In this document: in pieces, positions 1 to 6,544 of the stretch | Layout of the letters: every line of letters starts with the position of its first letter | How positions within the stretch are numbered: the first letter of the stretch is position 1 | IMG/VR virus record: IMGVR_UViG_3300011440_000046 | Span: 1-32,513 of that record | Reading direction: 5' to 3' (one strand) | Length of the DNA stretch: 32,513 nt | Origin: a virus | The notes under the pieces: model-generated | The model's database searches: none | What the model was told of the DNA's origin: nothing | Seen by the model: only the letters and a program-made list of their open reading frames with translations | Position numbers and translations under genes: made by a program

Positions 1-21
1 TCTCCCCTGTTCCTGCCTCTT

Positions 22-447
22 TTATTTCTCAGCCTGCTTTGCCTCTCTTTCTGCTTTGCGTTTCTGCATATCTTTCCACCATTCGCTCTGTTCAAGAGAC
101 TTCTGGGTTGCTTCCTCTTGTGCCTTGAAGTCTGGAAGGTCTGGCATGGCTGGCATGGCTGCTGCTGGTGACTTGGCCAAAATCTCTTTGGCTGTCAGCC
201 CATGCCAATCTTTCAGGGCTGGCGTAAGGTCTGGCTTGGAGTTGCCAGAATTTGCCTGTGCCATAACGCTGCCAATGCTTTTGAGCGTAACATCCATTGC
301 CAGTTTCTTCTGATCGTCCTCTGACAATCGTTTGCCCATTGCTCCAATGGACTTGCCAACCGTTTCCATGCTGGTGGTGTCCAGCGTTGCCTCTCTGGCA
401 CAGCCAGCCAGCAGCAGCAGAACGAGGGAAAAAGCAAATCGTTTCAT
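22..447 (-). CDS. Small secreted lipoprotein (DUF6694-like)
   Basis: A 141-residue protein with a signal peptide: Lys-Arg near the N-terminus, a leucine-rich core, then a lipobox LAGC at about residues 13-16, so the mature protein should begin with a lipidated Cys16. The remainder is helical and charged, with a Lys/Glu-rich C-terminus (about 115-141). The arrangement of short hydrophobic blocks (ESIG-like helix, then 'LTAKEILAKS' near 83-92) resembles small bacterial lipoproteins of the DUF6694 type; this is from memory and unproven. The ATG has a GAGG-type ribosome site about 7 nt upstream. It lies downstream of a terminator, so it is probably transcribed separately. In a phage it could be an outer spanin component or a superinfection-exclusion lipoprotein, but no inner spanin or lysin is visible nearby. 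Confidence 0.75.
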   Translation of the reverse strand: MKRFAFSLVLLLLAGCAREATLDTTSMETVGKSIGAMGKRLSEDDQKKLAMDVTLKSIGSVMAQANSGNSKPDLTPALKDWHGLTAKEILAKSPAAAMPAMPDLPDFKAQEEATQKSLEQSEWWKDMQKRKAEREAKQAEK

Positions 448-529
448 GGGTGCCTCTTTGGGTTAAAGGTAGTGAACAGGCGTGTACACCGTAATCAGTG
501 GCCAGCCAAAGTCAACGAGGGATTGAGCG

Positions 530-560
530 AAAAAAAAGCCCTGCTGGGTTAGAGCAGGGC
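530..560 (-). terminator. Rho-independent terminator of the small-gene operon
   Basis: On the minus strand an 8-bp perfect stem (GCCCTGCT / AGCAGGGC) with a 7-nt loop is followed directly by eight T residues. It sits 20 bases past the stop of the 79-residue gene and ends the minus-strand operon that begins near 3.0 kb. The 448-529 stretch to its left holds only the leader of the lipoprotein gene. Confidence 0.9.
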
Positions 561-580
561 AGGGGGGTTGATCGGTGGGG

Positions 581-820
581 CTATCGGTGGCCCTGCTTTT
601 TGGCCAGCAGTTTCTTTCTCTGTTTCAGTGGCACTAAGGGTGGCTCTGCTGGCAGAGGCTTGGGCTTGGCTGGCTCGTCTGGTGAGCCAAACGAGGCATA
701 ACCCCTCATCGGCCTTGATCGCATTTGGCTACCATGCTTCATAGTTCCACCATAGCGCCTTTTGTTTGATAATCCGACAAGCCCAACACACTCACCACAC
801 TTGTTTTGTTTGCTGCTCAT
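581..820 (-). CDS. Small basic proline-rich protein of unknown function
   Basis: A 79-residue protein, strongly basic, with a CGEC pair near residues 8-11 and a Pro/Lys-rich second half (about 48-66). I do not recognise it. Its ATG follows a GAGAGG ribosome site and lies 29 nt inside the end of the preceding gene in another frame, a strong overlap typical of this operon. It is the last gene before a good terminator. The single CxxC could be half of a metal site, but nothing else supports zinc binding. Confidence 0.65.
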   Translation of the reverse strand: MSSKQNKCGECVGLVGLSNKRRYGGTMKHGSQMRSRPMRGYASFGSPDEPAKPKPLPAEPPLVPLKQRKKLLAKKQGHR

Positions 821-1016
821 TCAACTGCCTCTCCCTGCTGTTGCGAATAGCCATAGCCACCACAGTCAGTACATCACCCCTTTGGTGACTGTTCAACCCA
901 AGGTGTGCCAACTGGTTTTCTATTCGCAATACTTCCACCCAATGCAGCCCATGCCTTTGTAAATCTTCTATGGCATTCTTTCTGTTCTCACTGCCGAAGT
1001 CAATGTAATAACTCAT
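792..1016 (-). CDS. Hypothetical small protein
   Basis: A 74-residue protein beginning MSYYIDFGS, predicted mostly helical, with charged and amphipathic stretches. The start follows the upstream gene's stop by a few bases, with an AGGA sequence as a weak ribosome site. It overlaps the next gene by 29 nt. No family recognised. Position in a compact minus-strand operon of tiny genes supports it being real. Confidence 0.65.
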   Translation of the reverse strand: MSYYIDFGSENRKNAIEDLQRHGLHWVEVLRIENQLAHLGLNSHQRGDVLTVVAMAIRNSRERQLNEQQTKQVW

Positions 1017-1021
1017 TACAT

Positions 1022-1294
1022 TTAGTCCTGTGATGGTTGGCCCTGTTTAGTTTCGCCAGTAGTGTTGGCGGTTAAGTCAATTATTTCTGCGCCCTCTGGT
1101 GGCTGCTCATCCCACATAATTGTTTCTTCAGCACAGTTGTCCAAATCTTCCTCATCCAAACAACCACTAGGGTCTATAGCATTGCTGCTCAACAAGGTCT
1201 GCTCTGGTACTTCCTCGTCCCAATCGTCTGGCACCAAGAGCCACCATTCTTTGCGTAAGTCATATTCCCTAATCACCCTTACATACTTACTCAT
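1022..1294 (-). CDS. MSKY-VPDDW family small acidic protein, copy 3
   Basis: A 90-residue acidic protein that starts MSKYVRV and contains VPDDW near residue 23, as do the two genes just upstream. I chose the internal ATG at 1294 rather than the longer reading from 1357 because the other two copies start at the same motif and because the ATG overlaps the upstream stop in the same eight bases, ATGAGTAA. After the N-terminal third the sequence is Asp/Glu-rich and diverges from its paralogues. The function is unknown. Small acidic early phage proteins often bind host proteins or mimic DNA, but nothing here shows which. Confidence 0.75.
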   Translation of the reverse strand: MSKYVRVIREYDLRKEWWLLVPDDWDEEVPEQTLLSSNAIDPSGCLDEEDLDNCAEETIMWDEQPPEGAEIIDLTANTTGETKQGQPSQD

Positions 1295-1604
1295 CCTCAT
1301 CCTCACTAAACTCTTTCTTAGTTTCTTTCCACTGCTCTTGTCTGTCCCAATACTCATCAGGGTCTATGCCCTGCTCTTCACACAATTCGGCCAAGTCAGT
1401 GGCCTTGTAATCGTGAAGTACATCATGCGGCACAGCAACTACCTCACACACCTCATACTCATATTTGGTGTTGCCACCTTCACCCAAAGAGCCATCATCA
1501 ATCTCAGATATTAAGGCTTCCAAGTCATTGGTGGGCCAATCGTCTGGCACCTCACAATAGAACTTGTCAGACACCACCCGTATCACTTGAATGTACTTAC
1601 TCAT
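1287..1604 (-). CDS. MSKY-VPDDW family small acidic protein, copy 2
   Basis: A 105-residue acidic protein starting MSKYIQVIR with VPDDW at about residues 19-23, then a strongly acidic tail ending in DEDE. The start at 1604 overlaps the preceding stop as ATGAGTAA with GAGG immediately before it; the longer start MMR is only read-through of that ribosome site. It is one of three tandem related genes with conserved N-terminal strands and variable remainders. Function unknown. Confidence 0.78.
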   Translation of the reverse strand: MSKYIQVIRVVSDKFYCEVPDDWPTNDLEALISEIDDGSLGEGGNTKYEYEVCEVVAVPHDVLHDYKATDLAELCEEQGIDPDEYWDRQEQWKETKKEFSEDEDE

Positions 1605-1863
1605 CCTCATCACCTTCCTCGTCTGTTGGTGGGTTTAGTATGTCAATGGCATAACCCTTGGCCCACTCACTTGGCTCAATTTCTTTAACCACTAACTCAC
1701 CATCTTCCCAATGTAATTCTTCCTCATCCTCTTCTGCGATTAGGTCATAGAGGTTGGGTAGGGCTTTCACCATTTCTGGTGTCCAATCGTCTGGCACTTT
1801 CGCAATGAATCCCTGAGACAATTCTTTTTTGTAGTGTCGATCCACTTGAATGTACTTACTCAT
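1597..1863 (-). CDS. MSKY-VPDDW family small acidic protein, copy 1
   Basis: An 88-residue acidic protein starting MSKYIQVDR, with VPDDW near residue 24, an EEDEEEL block mid-protein and a DEDE C-terminus. It is the first of three tandem copies. The start overlaps the stop of the upstream HTH-like gene through the same ATGAGTAA junction. The shared head (MSKY, basic residue, then a strand leading to VPDDW) and repeated junction imply duplication of a gene with its junction. Function unknown. Confidence 0.78.
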   Translation of the reverse strand: MSKYIQVDRHYKKELSQGFIAKVPDDWTPEMVKALPNLYDLIAEEDEEELHWEDGELVVKEIEPSEWAKGYAIDILNPPTDEEGDEDE

Positions 1864-2224
1864 CCCAATTCACCTCAACCTTTTTGCCCATTCTCAATAT
1901 CACCCCTTCAGCATCCCCACACCTTGCAATGGTTTTGCCAACTCTCTTTACAATCTCAGACACCATAGCAGTGTCTTTAATCTTTATCTCAGCAGCCAAC
2001 CACTCACCCAATCCATTGGCGTACTTGTAGGCTTGGGCCTCATCTACCTTTTTAGACTTTGGGCCAGTGAGTTTGCTTTTGATTGCAGAGACTTCATTGG
2101 GTTTAATGTCGATACCACTTGAAGTCTTCATTTCTTCCACAATCTCTTTTGGTGTGAGGTTGGCATTGGCTGCCAATAGTTCTCTCACTATTTGGGTTTT
2201 GTTGTCTTTTGGTTTACTTGTCAT
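1856..2224 (-). CDS. Small HTH-like protein with a repeat domain common in planctomycete proteins
   Basis: A 122-residue protein. Residues about 8-50 form a helical unit of the pattern K-x-IxRELLAxNxxLxPKEIVEEM...I.PNEVSAIKSKL, ending in a Lys-rich linker. A related unit occurs in the protein at 4125-4520. I associate this domain with small planctomycete proteins of unknown function whose likely fold is a helix-turn-helix; this is from memory. The C-terminal half (55-122) is a separate helical region. I chose ATG 2224, about 10 nt after GAGAGGG, over a GTG at 2248 inside the upstream gene. DNA binding is a reasonable guess only. Confidence 0.7.
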   Translation of the reverse strand: MTSKPKDNKTQIVRELLAANANLTPKEIVEEMKTSSGIDIKPNEVSAIKSKLTGPKSKKVDEAQAYKYANGLGEWLAAEIKIKDTAMVSEIVKRVGKTIARCGDAEGVILRMGKKVEVNWDE

Positions 2225-2228
2225 AGTT

Positions 2229-2519
2229 CTAATTCCCTCTCTCTTCACAATGTTCTAGTTCTGCGATTAGGTTGGCCAACAACTTGTTGCCATCCTCATA
2301 ATTAAGTTGTTCACAAAGGTTTAACATAGTTTGGCCAATCACCTCAGGAATGTCCTTAAGGTCACATTGGTCATTTATAATTGCAGATAACACATTGGCT
2401 GTGCCTCGTAACTGTTTCTGCTGTAACTGCCTTGGTGTCCTTGGCTTGTCCGATTGTATTTCCTCCACCGTCTGGCCTTCCATGCTGTCAAAGATGGATT
2501 GGTGTTTGTGCTTACTCAT
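2229..2519 (-). CDS. Hypothetical small helical protein
   Basis: A 96-residue protein beginning MSKHKHQS. Residues 20-40 are rich in Arg/Gln/Lys, and the remainder (45-96) looks like an amphipathic helical bundle ending in an acidic helix. No family recognised. Its ATG overlaps the upstream stop by four bases (ATGA), so it is translationally coupled to the HTH gene before it. Confidence 0.7.
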   Translation of the reverse strand: MSKHKHQSIFDSMEGQTVEEIQSDKPRTPRQLQQKQLRGTANVLSAIINDQCDLKDIPEVIGQTMLNLCEQLNYEDGNKLLANLIAELEHCEERGN

Positions 2520-2776
2520 AATTCTTTTTTAACCTCGTTCAACCAATCGGGATTCTGCACAGGTTTAGGCTGATCGGCCTGCGCTGATAGTGCCTGCCTT
2601 ACATCGGCAAGACTTGTCATGATTCTGCCACCACTCCACCAGCACTTTATTTTGCCTTTGGGTGGTAATTCAGAATGTGTGTGGTCAAGCCTGTTATAAA
2701 GAGCCTGATACCCCATCCCACAACAGTTGGCAGCGTGAGCCACTGTCATTGGGAAATCTTCTGGTAATTGCATCAT
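2516..2776 (-). CDS. Small helix-turn-helix protein
   Basis: An 86-residue protein. Residues about 9-30 read as a helix-turn-helix (TVAHAANCCGMGYQALYNRL), followed by a short beta wing (KIKCWWSGGRIMTS) and a helix; this order matches winged-helix proteins of the excisionase/MerR class. It would bind DNA in the cytoplasm, probably as an early regulator. The ATG overlaps the preceding stop by four bases and the stop overlaps the next start. Which genes it controls cannot be seen. The HTH call is moderately secure and the excisionase label is not. Confidence 0.65.
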   Translation of the reverse strand: MMQLPEDFPMTVAHAANCCGMGYQALYNRLDHTHSELPPKGKIKCWWSGGRIMTSLADVRQALSAQADQPKPVQNPDWLNEVKKEL

Positions 2777-2997
2777 TCCTCCACCTCAGTGCTTTCCATC
2801 ATGTAGCGCAGGCAACAGACAGCAATATACAACTGTGAGGCATTTACGCCATCCAACTGCTCAATACGGTTATCTGCTGCCTTCGCCATTGCCACCATTA
2901 TCTCTGCAATGTTGTTCTGTTCCTTGGCTGGAATCTCTGCGGTGGGGCAGTTGATCGAAACATAATCCCCAATCGCCTGCAATGCTTTGTCTTTCAT
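2773..2997 (-). CDS. First gene of small early operon, helical protein
   Basis: A 74-residue protein starting MKDKALQAIGDY with an AGAGAGGA ribosome site seven bases before the ATG. The reading frame stays open to 3243, but the upstream part contains one arm of a 22-nt inverted repeat and poor protein-like sequence, so I take the short form; an intermediate ATG at about 3144 with AAAGG before it is possible. The sequence is mostly helical with a hydrophobic stretch and two cysteines near 61-62. No family recognised. It couples to the HTH gene through a four-base overlap. Confidence 0.6.
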   Translation of the reverse strand: MKDKALQAIGDYVSINCPTAEIPAKEQNNIAEIMVAMAKAADNRIEQLDGVNASQLYIAVCCLRYMMESTEVEE

Positions 2998-3015
2998 AGT
3001 GTCCTCTCTCTGTTG

Positions 3016-3133
3016 AGCCAATCTGTGCTGCTGTGTTTTCAACTGGTTGGCTACTCTTGGATTGAAGGGAACCTTCACCACCTGCCTACTTACTCGTTGT
3101 AACTTGCGAGCAACACAGCAGCACAGATTGGCT
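3016..3133. repeat. Perfect 22-nt inverted repeat with 74-nt spacer
   Basis: The arms at 3016-3037 and 3112-3133 are exact reverse complements over 22 bases (each contains CAGCAGCACAG or its complement). They flank 74 bases immediately upstream of the first gene of the small-gene operon. In RNA this would form a long stable hairpin in the leader; in DNA it could be an operator pair or recombination site. No T-run follows, so it is not a terminator. Confidence 0.8.
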
Positions 3134-3369
3134 TCAAGGATCATAGCACCTTTCCTTTCTTCCTCAACACTTTTACTCAAAAAAAAGTCCTCTGTGTGAA
3201 AGAAATATTCCCACACCAATGTGTGACAAAGGGCTATTACCACCGATGTACCACAATGTCCATTTGGCTCATTAGTTCCAGGGTGTTCTGACTCGTCTTT
3301 TTTAATCCGTTAATTCCCTGAGGCTCTGGCGAGTGCAGTTATTTTGCAGTCATAGACAAAGAGAAAGCG

Positions 3370-3545
3370 CATGATTAGATGCCATGATATTCATGGCAAT
3401 AGAATATGAGGTGAGCCATTGCAGTGATAGGCAACATGACTGCACTACATATGAAGTGGTGGCAGGATTACCAGATACAACCACTGCAATGGATTGCAAG
3501 AGGGCCAGTAGTTTCCTTTTTTTCTGCTGGCCCTCGTCATTGGCT
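3370..3545. other. Intergenic region dense in inverted repeats, possible structured RNA
   Basis: No convincing gene lies between 3244 and 3642. This part holds a perfect 8-bp dyad TGCCATGA-TAT-TCATGGCA (3380-3398), an 11-nt inverted pair CCATTGCAGTG / CACTGCAATGG (3416-3426 and 3482-3492) enclosing a smaller six-pair hairpin, and a 9-bp GAGGGCCAG / CTGGCCCTC pair whose loop contains a T-run. Nested and adjacent stems suggest either operators or a folded RNA. No known class recognised. Confidence 0.4.
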
Positions 3546-3642
3546 TCTGAAGTTCTCCACCTCCACAACGCAAATCAACTCACAAGTCTCTATGTCGGCT
3601 GCATACATACAACACAGAGAAACAATTTATTAGAGGTGTGTT

Positions 3643-4065
3643 ATGGGTCTGGTAGTTCCAAATTCAGGTGAACTAGAATTATTGAGGAAGATGTTAAAAG
3701 ATGCATTATCCACAGATGAATCCTATACGCTAAAACTCTTCAATAACAACTATACCCCTGTGAATAGTTCTATCTCGTCAGACTTCACCACACCAACATT
3801 TACCAACTATGCCAACAAGACATTGAGCAGAGGTGGTTGGGCCACTCCAAGTATTGTGAGCAGCAAAGGCTCATCAGATTATGGCACAACCCAGAGTTGG
3901 ACTTGTGGCGCTTCTGGTGATTCTGTTTATGGGTACTTTGTTATTGGTACATCATCTGCTATATGTTTGTGGGCTGAAAGGTTCTCTTCGGTTCGCACCT
4001 TGGCCAACTCTGACATTCTAAATATTACACCCTCATTCACTATCAACAGTGAAACAAATGGTTAA
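3643..4065 (+). CDS. Phage structural-type protein of unknown function
   Basis: A 140-residue beta-rich protein starting MGLVVPNSGELELLRKML. The N-terminal helix is followed by LKLFNNNYTP, a Tyr/Thr-rich strand region, then a VYGYFV strand and a WAERF segment near residues 98-118. I remember similar small proteins (N-terminal GEVELL helix, 'LKLY.N..TP', 'YGYF', 'WAERF') in phage genomes among structural or decoration genes, without known function. The ATG follows GAGGTG at about seven bases. It is isolated on the plus strand and converges on the gene at 4125-4520. Glycosylation or adhesion is not indicated. Confidence 0.75.
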   Translation: MGLVVPNSGELELLRKMLKDALSTDESYTLKLFNNNYTPVNSSISSDFTTPTFTNYANKTLSRGGWATPSIVSSKGSSDYGTTQSWTCGASGDSVYGYFVIGTSSAICLWAERFSSVRTLANSDILNITPSFTINSETNG

Positions 4066-4096
4066 ACAAAAACAGCCACCCTTTTGAGGTGGCTGT
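4063..4096 (-). terminator. Rho-independent terminator after the 131-residue gene
   Basis: On the minus strand, a 9-bp perfect stem ACAGCCACC / GGTGGCTGT with a 7-nt loop is followed by TTTTTGTTT. It ends transcripts from the minus-strand gene at 4125-4520. It lies directly after the plus-strand gene stop, so it may also slow convergent transcription, but the plus side lacks a T-run. Confidence 0.88.
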
Positions 4097-4124
4097 GGGT
4101 TGGTCTGGTTGGTCTGCTGCTGTC

Positions 4125-4520
4125 CTACTTTGCTTTTTCTTTCAGTGCTTGAATCACAGACACAGCGTTGGCCTTTCCACCAATGTTGTCAATGAAAGTT
4201 TCCATTGGGGTTTTCTCAGGCACCTCAAAGTCTTCAATGGCCTTAAGTGCCTTGGTGAGATTGCCACCCTGTTGAAACAACACAAACTCCATAACTGCTT
4301 TCTCAGCATCACCAGCCCCACCTTTCCTCTTGCCTCGTTTGCCCTTGCCACCACCAGCAGCACCTTTAATGTTGCTGACATAGGAAGGGCTTACAGTTTT
4401 GCCCAACTGCTTGGTGAGCGCTGCTGCTGCTTCTGTGGGGCCAACATCAGGATTCTCAGCCACATACGCTTTTATAGCGGCTGAAATGTTCACTCCACCT
4501 TCTGACTTTTTCTTTGCCAT
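4125..4520 (-). CDS. Small basic protein with helical repeat domain (planctomycete-like)
   Basis: A 131-residue protein. Residues 1-10 are Lys-rich; residues about 9-52 carry the pattern ISAAIKAYVAENPDVGPTEAAAALTKQLGKTVSPSYVSNIK, the same helical unit found at 1856-2224. A Gly/Lys/Arg-rich linker follows (about 53-67), then a helical C-terminal domain. The ATG at 4520 has GAGGTG upstream; the longer reading to 4595 lacks a site. The unit looks like a small HTH and the linker could contact nucleic acid, so I infer DNA or RNA binding. It has its own terminator and is a single-gene transcript. Two related copies in one phage are notable. Confidence 0.75.
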   Translation of the reverse strand: MAKKKSEGGVNISAAIKAYVAENPDVGPTEAAAALTKQLGKTVSPSYVSNIKGAAGGGKGKRGKRKGGAGDAEKAVMEFVLFQQGGNLTKALKAIEDFEVPEKTPMETFIDNIGGKANAVSVIQALKEKAK

Positions 4521-4604
4521 CACAACACCTCTGTGTAAGAGAAACAGAAAACCAACACGAGTGGGTACACTAGTCGCTGGTTGGGAACAATGCAAGAGGT
4601 TGGC

Positions 4605-4610
4605 TAAATA
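4605..4610 (+). promoter_or_regulatory. Late-type TAAATA element
   Basis: TAAATA lies 5 nt before the ATG of the 224-residue gene, with no Shine-Dalgarno in range. Same spacing as ten other sites in this window, here on the plus strand. Confidence 0.65.
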
Positions 4611-4615
4611 TCTGC

Positions 4616-5290
4616 ATGGGAATAGAACGGCGCAAGCGATACAGCAGAGGTGAAAAACTCTCTCACGATTGGGTGAATGAGGTTGAGCAAGAGTTGGAAA
4701 GGCTTGGCAAAATAACTGGCTCTGGTGGAATCACCATCGGTAGTAGCCCAGCAGGAATAGCCATCAGAGGAAGTGACGAGGAATCAGAATATGTAGCCCT
4801 TGCTAAAATTGATCCAACCTCAGGCTTCAGTTATCCCTCGTTTTATGATTACACAACACAAGACCAACTCACCACCATCTACCCTTTCCAACTTTACAAG
4901 ACTTCCTTTGAGACAAATAGTTGGACACCAAGCCTCAGTGGCACTGCCACCCAAACTTACATTTATGCTTTCACCCTCTCTGGCCATTACATTCCAGCCA
5001 ACACCACAACAAGGGTTAAGAAAATAAATGGTGGCTGGTACACCAACTATTACTTACCAGCAACAATGCACCTCACACTTAGTGAGGATTTAGAGTACCA
5101 AGGTTCTGCTGATGCCTCGTTTCGATCCTTGCAATATCATCATGGAGCAGCACTCACAGGAACAATAAAAGTGTGGGATGGTTACTTGGCCTCTGGTAAG
5201 AAATTAGCATCCAACACAACGGTGGCTGTAAGTATGTGGGGGTTCTATCCTACTGTCATTGCTGCCAACACCTGTGCTGTTAGTGCTTAA
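4616..5290 (+). CDS. Phage structural-type protein, possible tail or decoration protein
   Basis: A 224-residue protein. The N-terminal helix (residues 3-32, 'RRKRYSRGEKLSHDWVNEVEQELERLGKITG') is followed by 'GSSPAGIAIRG', a head motif I recall from phage proteins with a 'small N-terminal helix then GPGL/GRSI' beginning; the 59-residue gene at 22993 has the same type of head. The remainder (60-224) is Tyr/Thr-rich and beta-like, as in tail or head-fibre proteins. It starts with a TAAATA element instead of a ribosome site, as do the structural genes, which supports late expression. Its stop shares the palindrome TTAA with the convergent gene. Exact role unknown. Confidence 0.72.
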   Translation: MGIERRKRYSRGEKLSHDWVNEVEQELERLGKITGSGGITIGSSPAGIAIRGSDEESEYVALAKIDPTSGFSYPSFYDYTTQDQLTTIYPFQLYKTSFETNSWTPSLSGTATQTYIYAFTLSGHYIPANTTTRVKKINGGWYTNYYLPATMHLTLSEDLEYQGSADASFRSLQYHHGAALTGTIKVWDGYLASGKKLASNTTVAVSMWGFYPTVIAANTCAVSA

Positions 5291-5451
5291 TACAAAGTGG
5301 CGTCTGTGTTTTTACCACAGCAGGCTTTTGCTTTTGGGGCTGGTGCTGGTGCTGGTGCTGCTGTTTGTGCGAATGCAGTTACAGGTAAACACTCTCTGGT
5401 TGCGTTGCTGTCTGCCTTCTGCTTACACACAACACAATACCAATGTGGCAT
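5287..5451 (-). CDS. Small Cys- and Pro/Ala-rich protein
   Basis: A 54-residue protein (MPHWYCVVCKQK...) with CxxC near residues 6-9, an Ala-Pro repeated linker (about 32-39) and a C-terminal CC pair. The frame is also open to a TTG at 5490 that overlaps the upstream stop, giving 67 residues; which start is used is unclear, since neither has a good ribosome site. Its TAA stop and the TAA of the plus-strand gene share TTAA at 5287-5290, a neat tail-to-tail arrangement. A zinc-binding knuckle is possible. Function unknown. Confidence 0.5.
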   Translation of the reverse strand: MPHWYCVVCKQKADSNATRECLPVTAFAQTAAPAPAPAPKAKACCGKNTDATLY

Positions 5452-5486
5452 ATCTGGCGTATTAGTCACCCATGTTAAATTGCAAA

Positions 5487-6101
5487 TCAAATTATATCCT
5501 CGCTATCATATTGCCAGATTCTCTTGAACCAAGTACATGAGTTGGAATAGAGGTTGCTGTCACTTGTAACAAATATAAACCCATCACCTATTTCCTCACA
5601 CACCACAACCTTTTTGCTGCTCTGCCCAAGCCACACTGTAGTACCACCTGTGAATGTTCCACACCTGTTGTAATTAAATGGCGTAAAGTCTTGTGCTATA
5701 TTTGCTGTTCCTGCTGTGCAGGCACCTTGGGTTGTGTTGTCCTCTTTAACATACACGATACCACTTCCCATAGCGTCTAAGAATTCATTTAGTGTATCGG
5801 CATCTTGGATACATGAGAATTGTTCTGGGTCAGTTTGCGCCCACTCGCCACCAATCCACAGTCTGCCACCTGCCTCAACCCATTCTTTAATGGTGGGCCA
5901 ATCTTCCTCTTCCCACCTTATGGCTTCACCGCAATCATTGTTATTGCCACAGAACACAGCAATACATTCGTCAAGTAAACTAATGTCGTCTTTAATATCT
6001 TCCACAACTGTCACTTGTGCATCACAGCCTGTGACTGCCCATGCATTCTCATCAAACCCAATCTTATAAGCACAACAGCAAGGAATAGAAGCAAACAGCA
6101 T
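5487..6101 (-). CDS. Late gene, protein with glutamine-amidotransferase-like fold signature
   Basis: A 204-residue protein, Cys- and Trp-rich. Residues about 43-90 (LLDECIAVFCGNN ... IKEWVEAGGRLWIGGEW) look like the alternating strand-helix pattern of class I glutamine-amidotransferase-like domains, in which a glycine-rich strand follows a helix; the catalytic Cys-His pair is not evident, so enzymatic activity is unlikely. The following 'LNEFLDAMGS' fits the same fold. The start has TACATA five bases before ATG and no ribosome site, matching the structural genes, so I infer a virion or host-attachment role. Other readings of the fold are possible. Confidence 0.65.
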   Translation of the reverse strand: MLFASIPCCCAYKIGFDENAWAVTGCDAQVTVVEDIKDDISLLDECIAVFCGNNNDCGEAIRWEEEDWPTIKEWVEAGGRLWIGGEWAQTDPEQFSCIQDADTLNEFLDAMGSGIVYVKEDNTTQGACTAGTANIAQDFTPFNYNRCGTFTGGTTVWLGQSSKKVVVCEEIGDGFIFVTSDSNLYSNSCTWFKRIWQYDSEDII

Positions 6102-6106
6102 AACAT

Positions 6107-6112
6107 TATGTA
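6107..6112 (-). promoter_or_regulatory. Late-type TACATA element
   Basis: TACATA on the minus strand, 5 nt before the ATG at 6101. The nearest GAGG is about 20 nt away, too far to act as a ribosome site. Confidence 0.65.
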
Positions 6113-6116
6113 GGTG

Positions 6117-6356
6117 TTAAACCTCGTCAATCACTCGGCTGAAGTCTTGTCTTGCTTCCAACAGAACATCTATCACACCATCATAGAAAGTGATTGGGTC
6201 TTGGGAGTTGCTGGCCACTGTTGCCACTATAGAACCAATAGACTCAACCATTTGTGTGCCAGAGAATTTGTGTTTCTTACAGTATTTCAGCCAATGCACT
6301 GTGAGCCTCGTGAGTGGGCTGTTGTCGTTACCTAATGCAAAATACTGCTCACTCAT
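6117..6356 (-). CDS. Last gene of second small-gene operon
   Basis: A 79-residue protein starting MSEQYFALG, mostly helical. I chose ATG 6356, which overlaps the preceding stop as ATGA; the longer reading is in-frame leader. No family recognised. It closes a six-gene minus-strand operon in which each gene touches or overlaps the next. Confidence 0.7.
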   Translation of the reverse strand: MSEQYFALGNDNSPLTRLTVHWLKYCKKHKFSGTQMVESIGSIVATVASNSQDPITFYDGVIDVLLEARQDFSRVIDEV

Positions 6357-6544
6357 TGGCCCTCGTCTGTTTCGTCCCAATCGGTAAATGCCAATGGGTA
6401 CTGTGTTCTCAGTTTGTGCAGGTTCCTTGCTGCCCTTCTAAACTGTCTGCGCTTGGCGTCATCCATAAGATAATAAGCCAACAACAATGGCTCACGCCTA
6501 AGGTGAGACACAGGCTTTATGGCTGTCACATATTCTGGTTCCAC
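6353..6544 (-). CDS. Small basic protein
   Basis: A 63-residue protein that starts with GTG, preceded at two bases by a run of G residues (a strong GGGGGG ribosome site inside the end of the upstream gene). It has an Arg-rich central helix (DDAKRRQFRRAARNLHKLR, about 28-46) and an acidic C-terminus. Its start codon shares a base with the upstream TAG stop. A nucleic-acid-binding role is plausible from the basic helix. No family recognised. Confidence 0.68.
   Translation of the reverse strand: MEPEYVTAIKPVSHLRREPLLLAYYLMDDAKRRQFRRAARNLHKLRTQYPLAFTDWDETDEGQ

Noticed and set aside
3509-3540. Intrinsic terminator from GAGGGCCAG / CTGGCCCTC
   Set aside because: The T-run lies in the loop, and neither side is followed by T residues.
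3424-3633. Plus-strand frame of 69 residues (and the overlapping 95-residue frame at 3384)
   Set aside because: It spans several inverted repeats, lacks a ribosome site and has no protein-like pattern I can support. The first shows somewhat normal codons, so it remains possible at low confidence.
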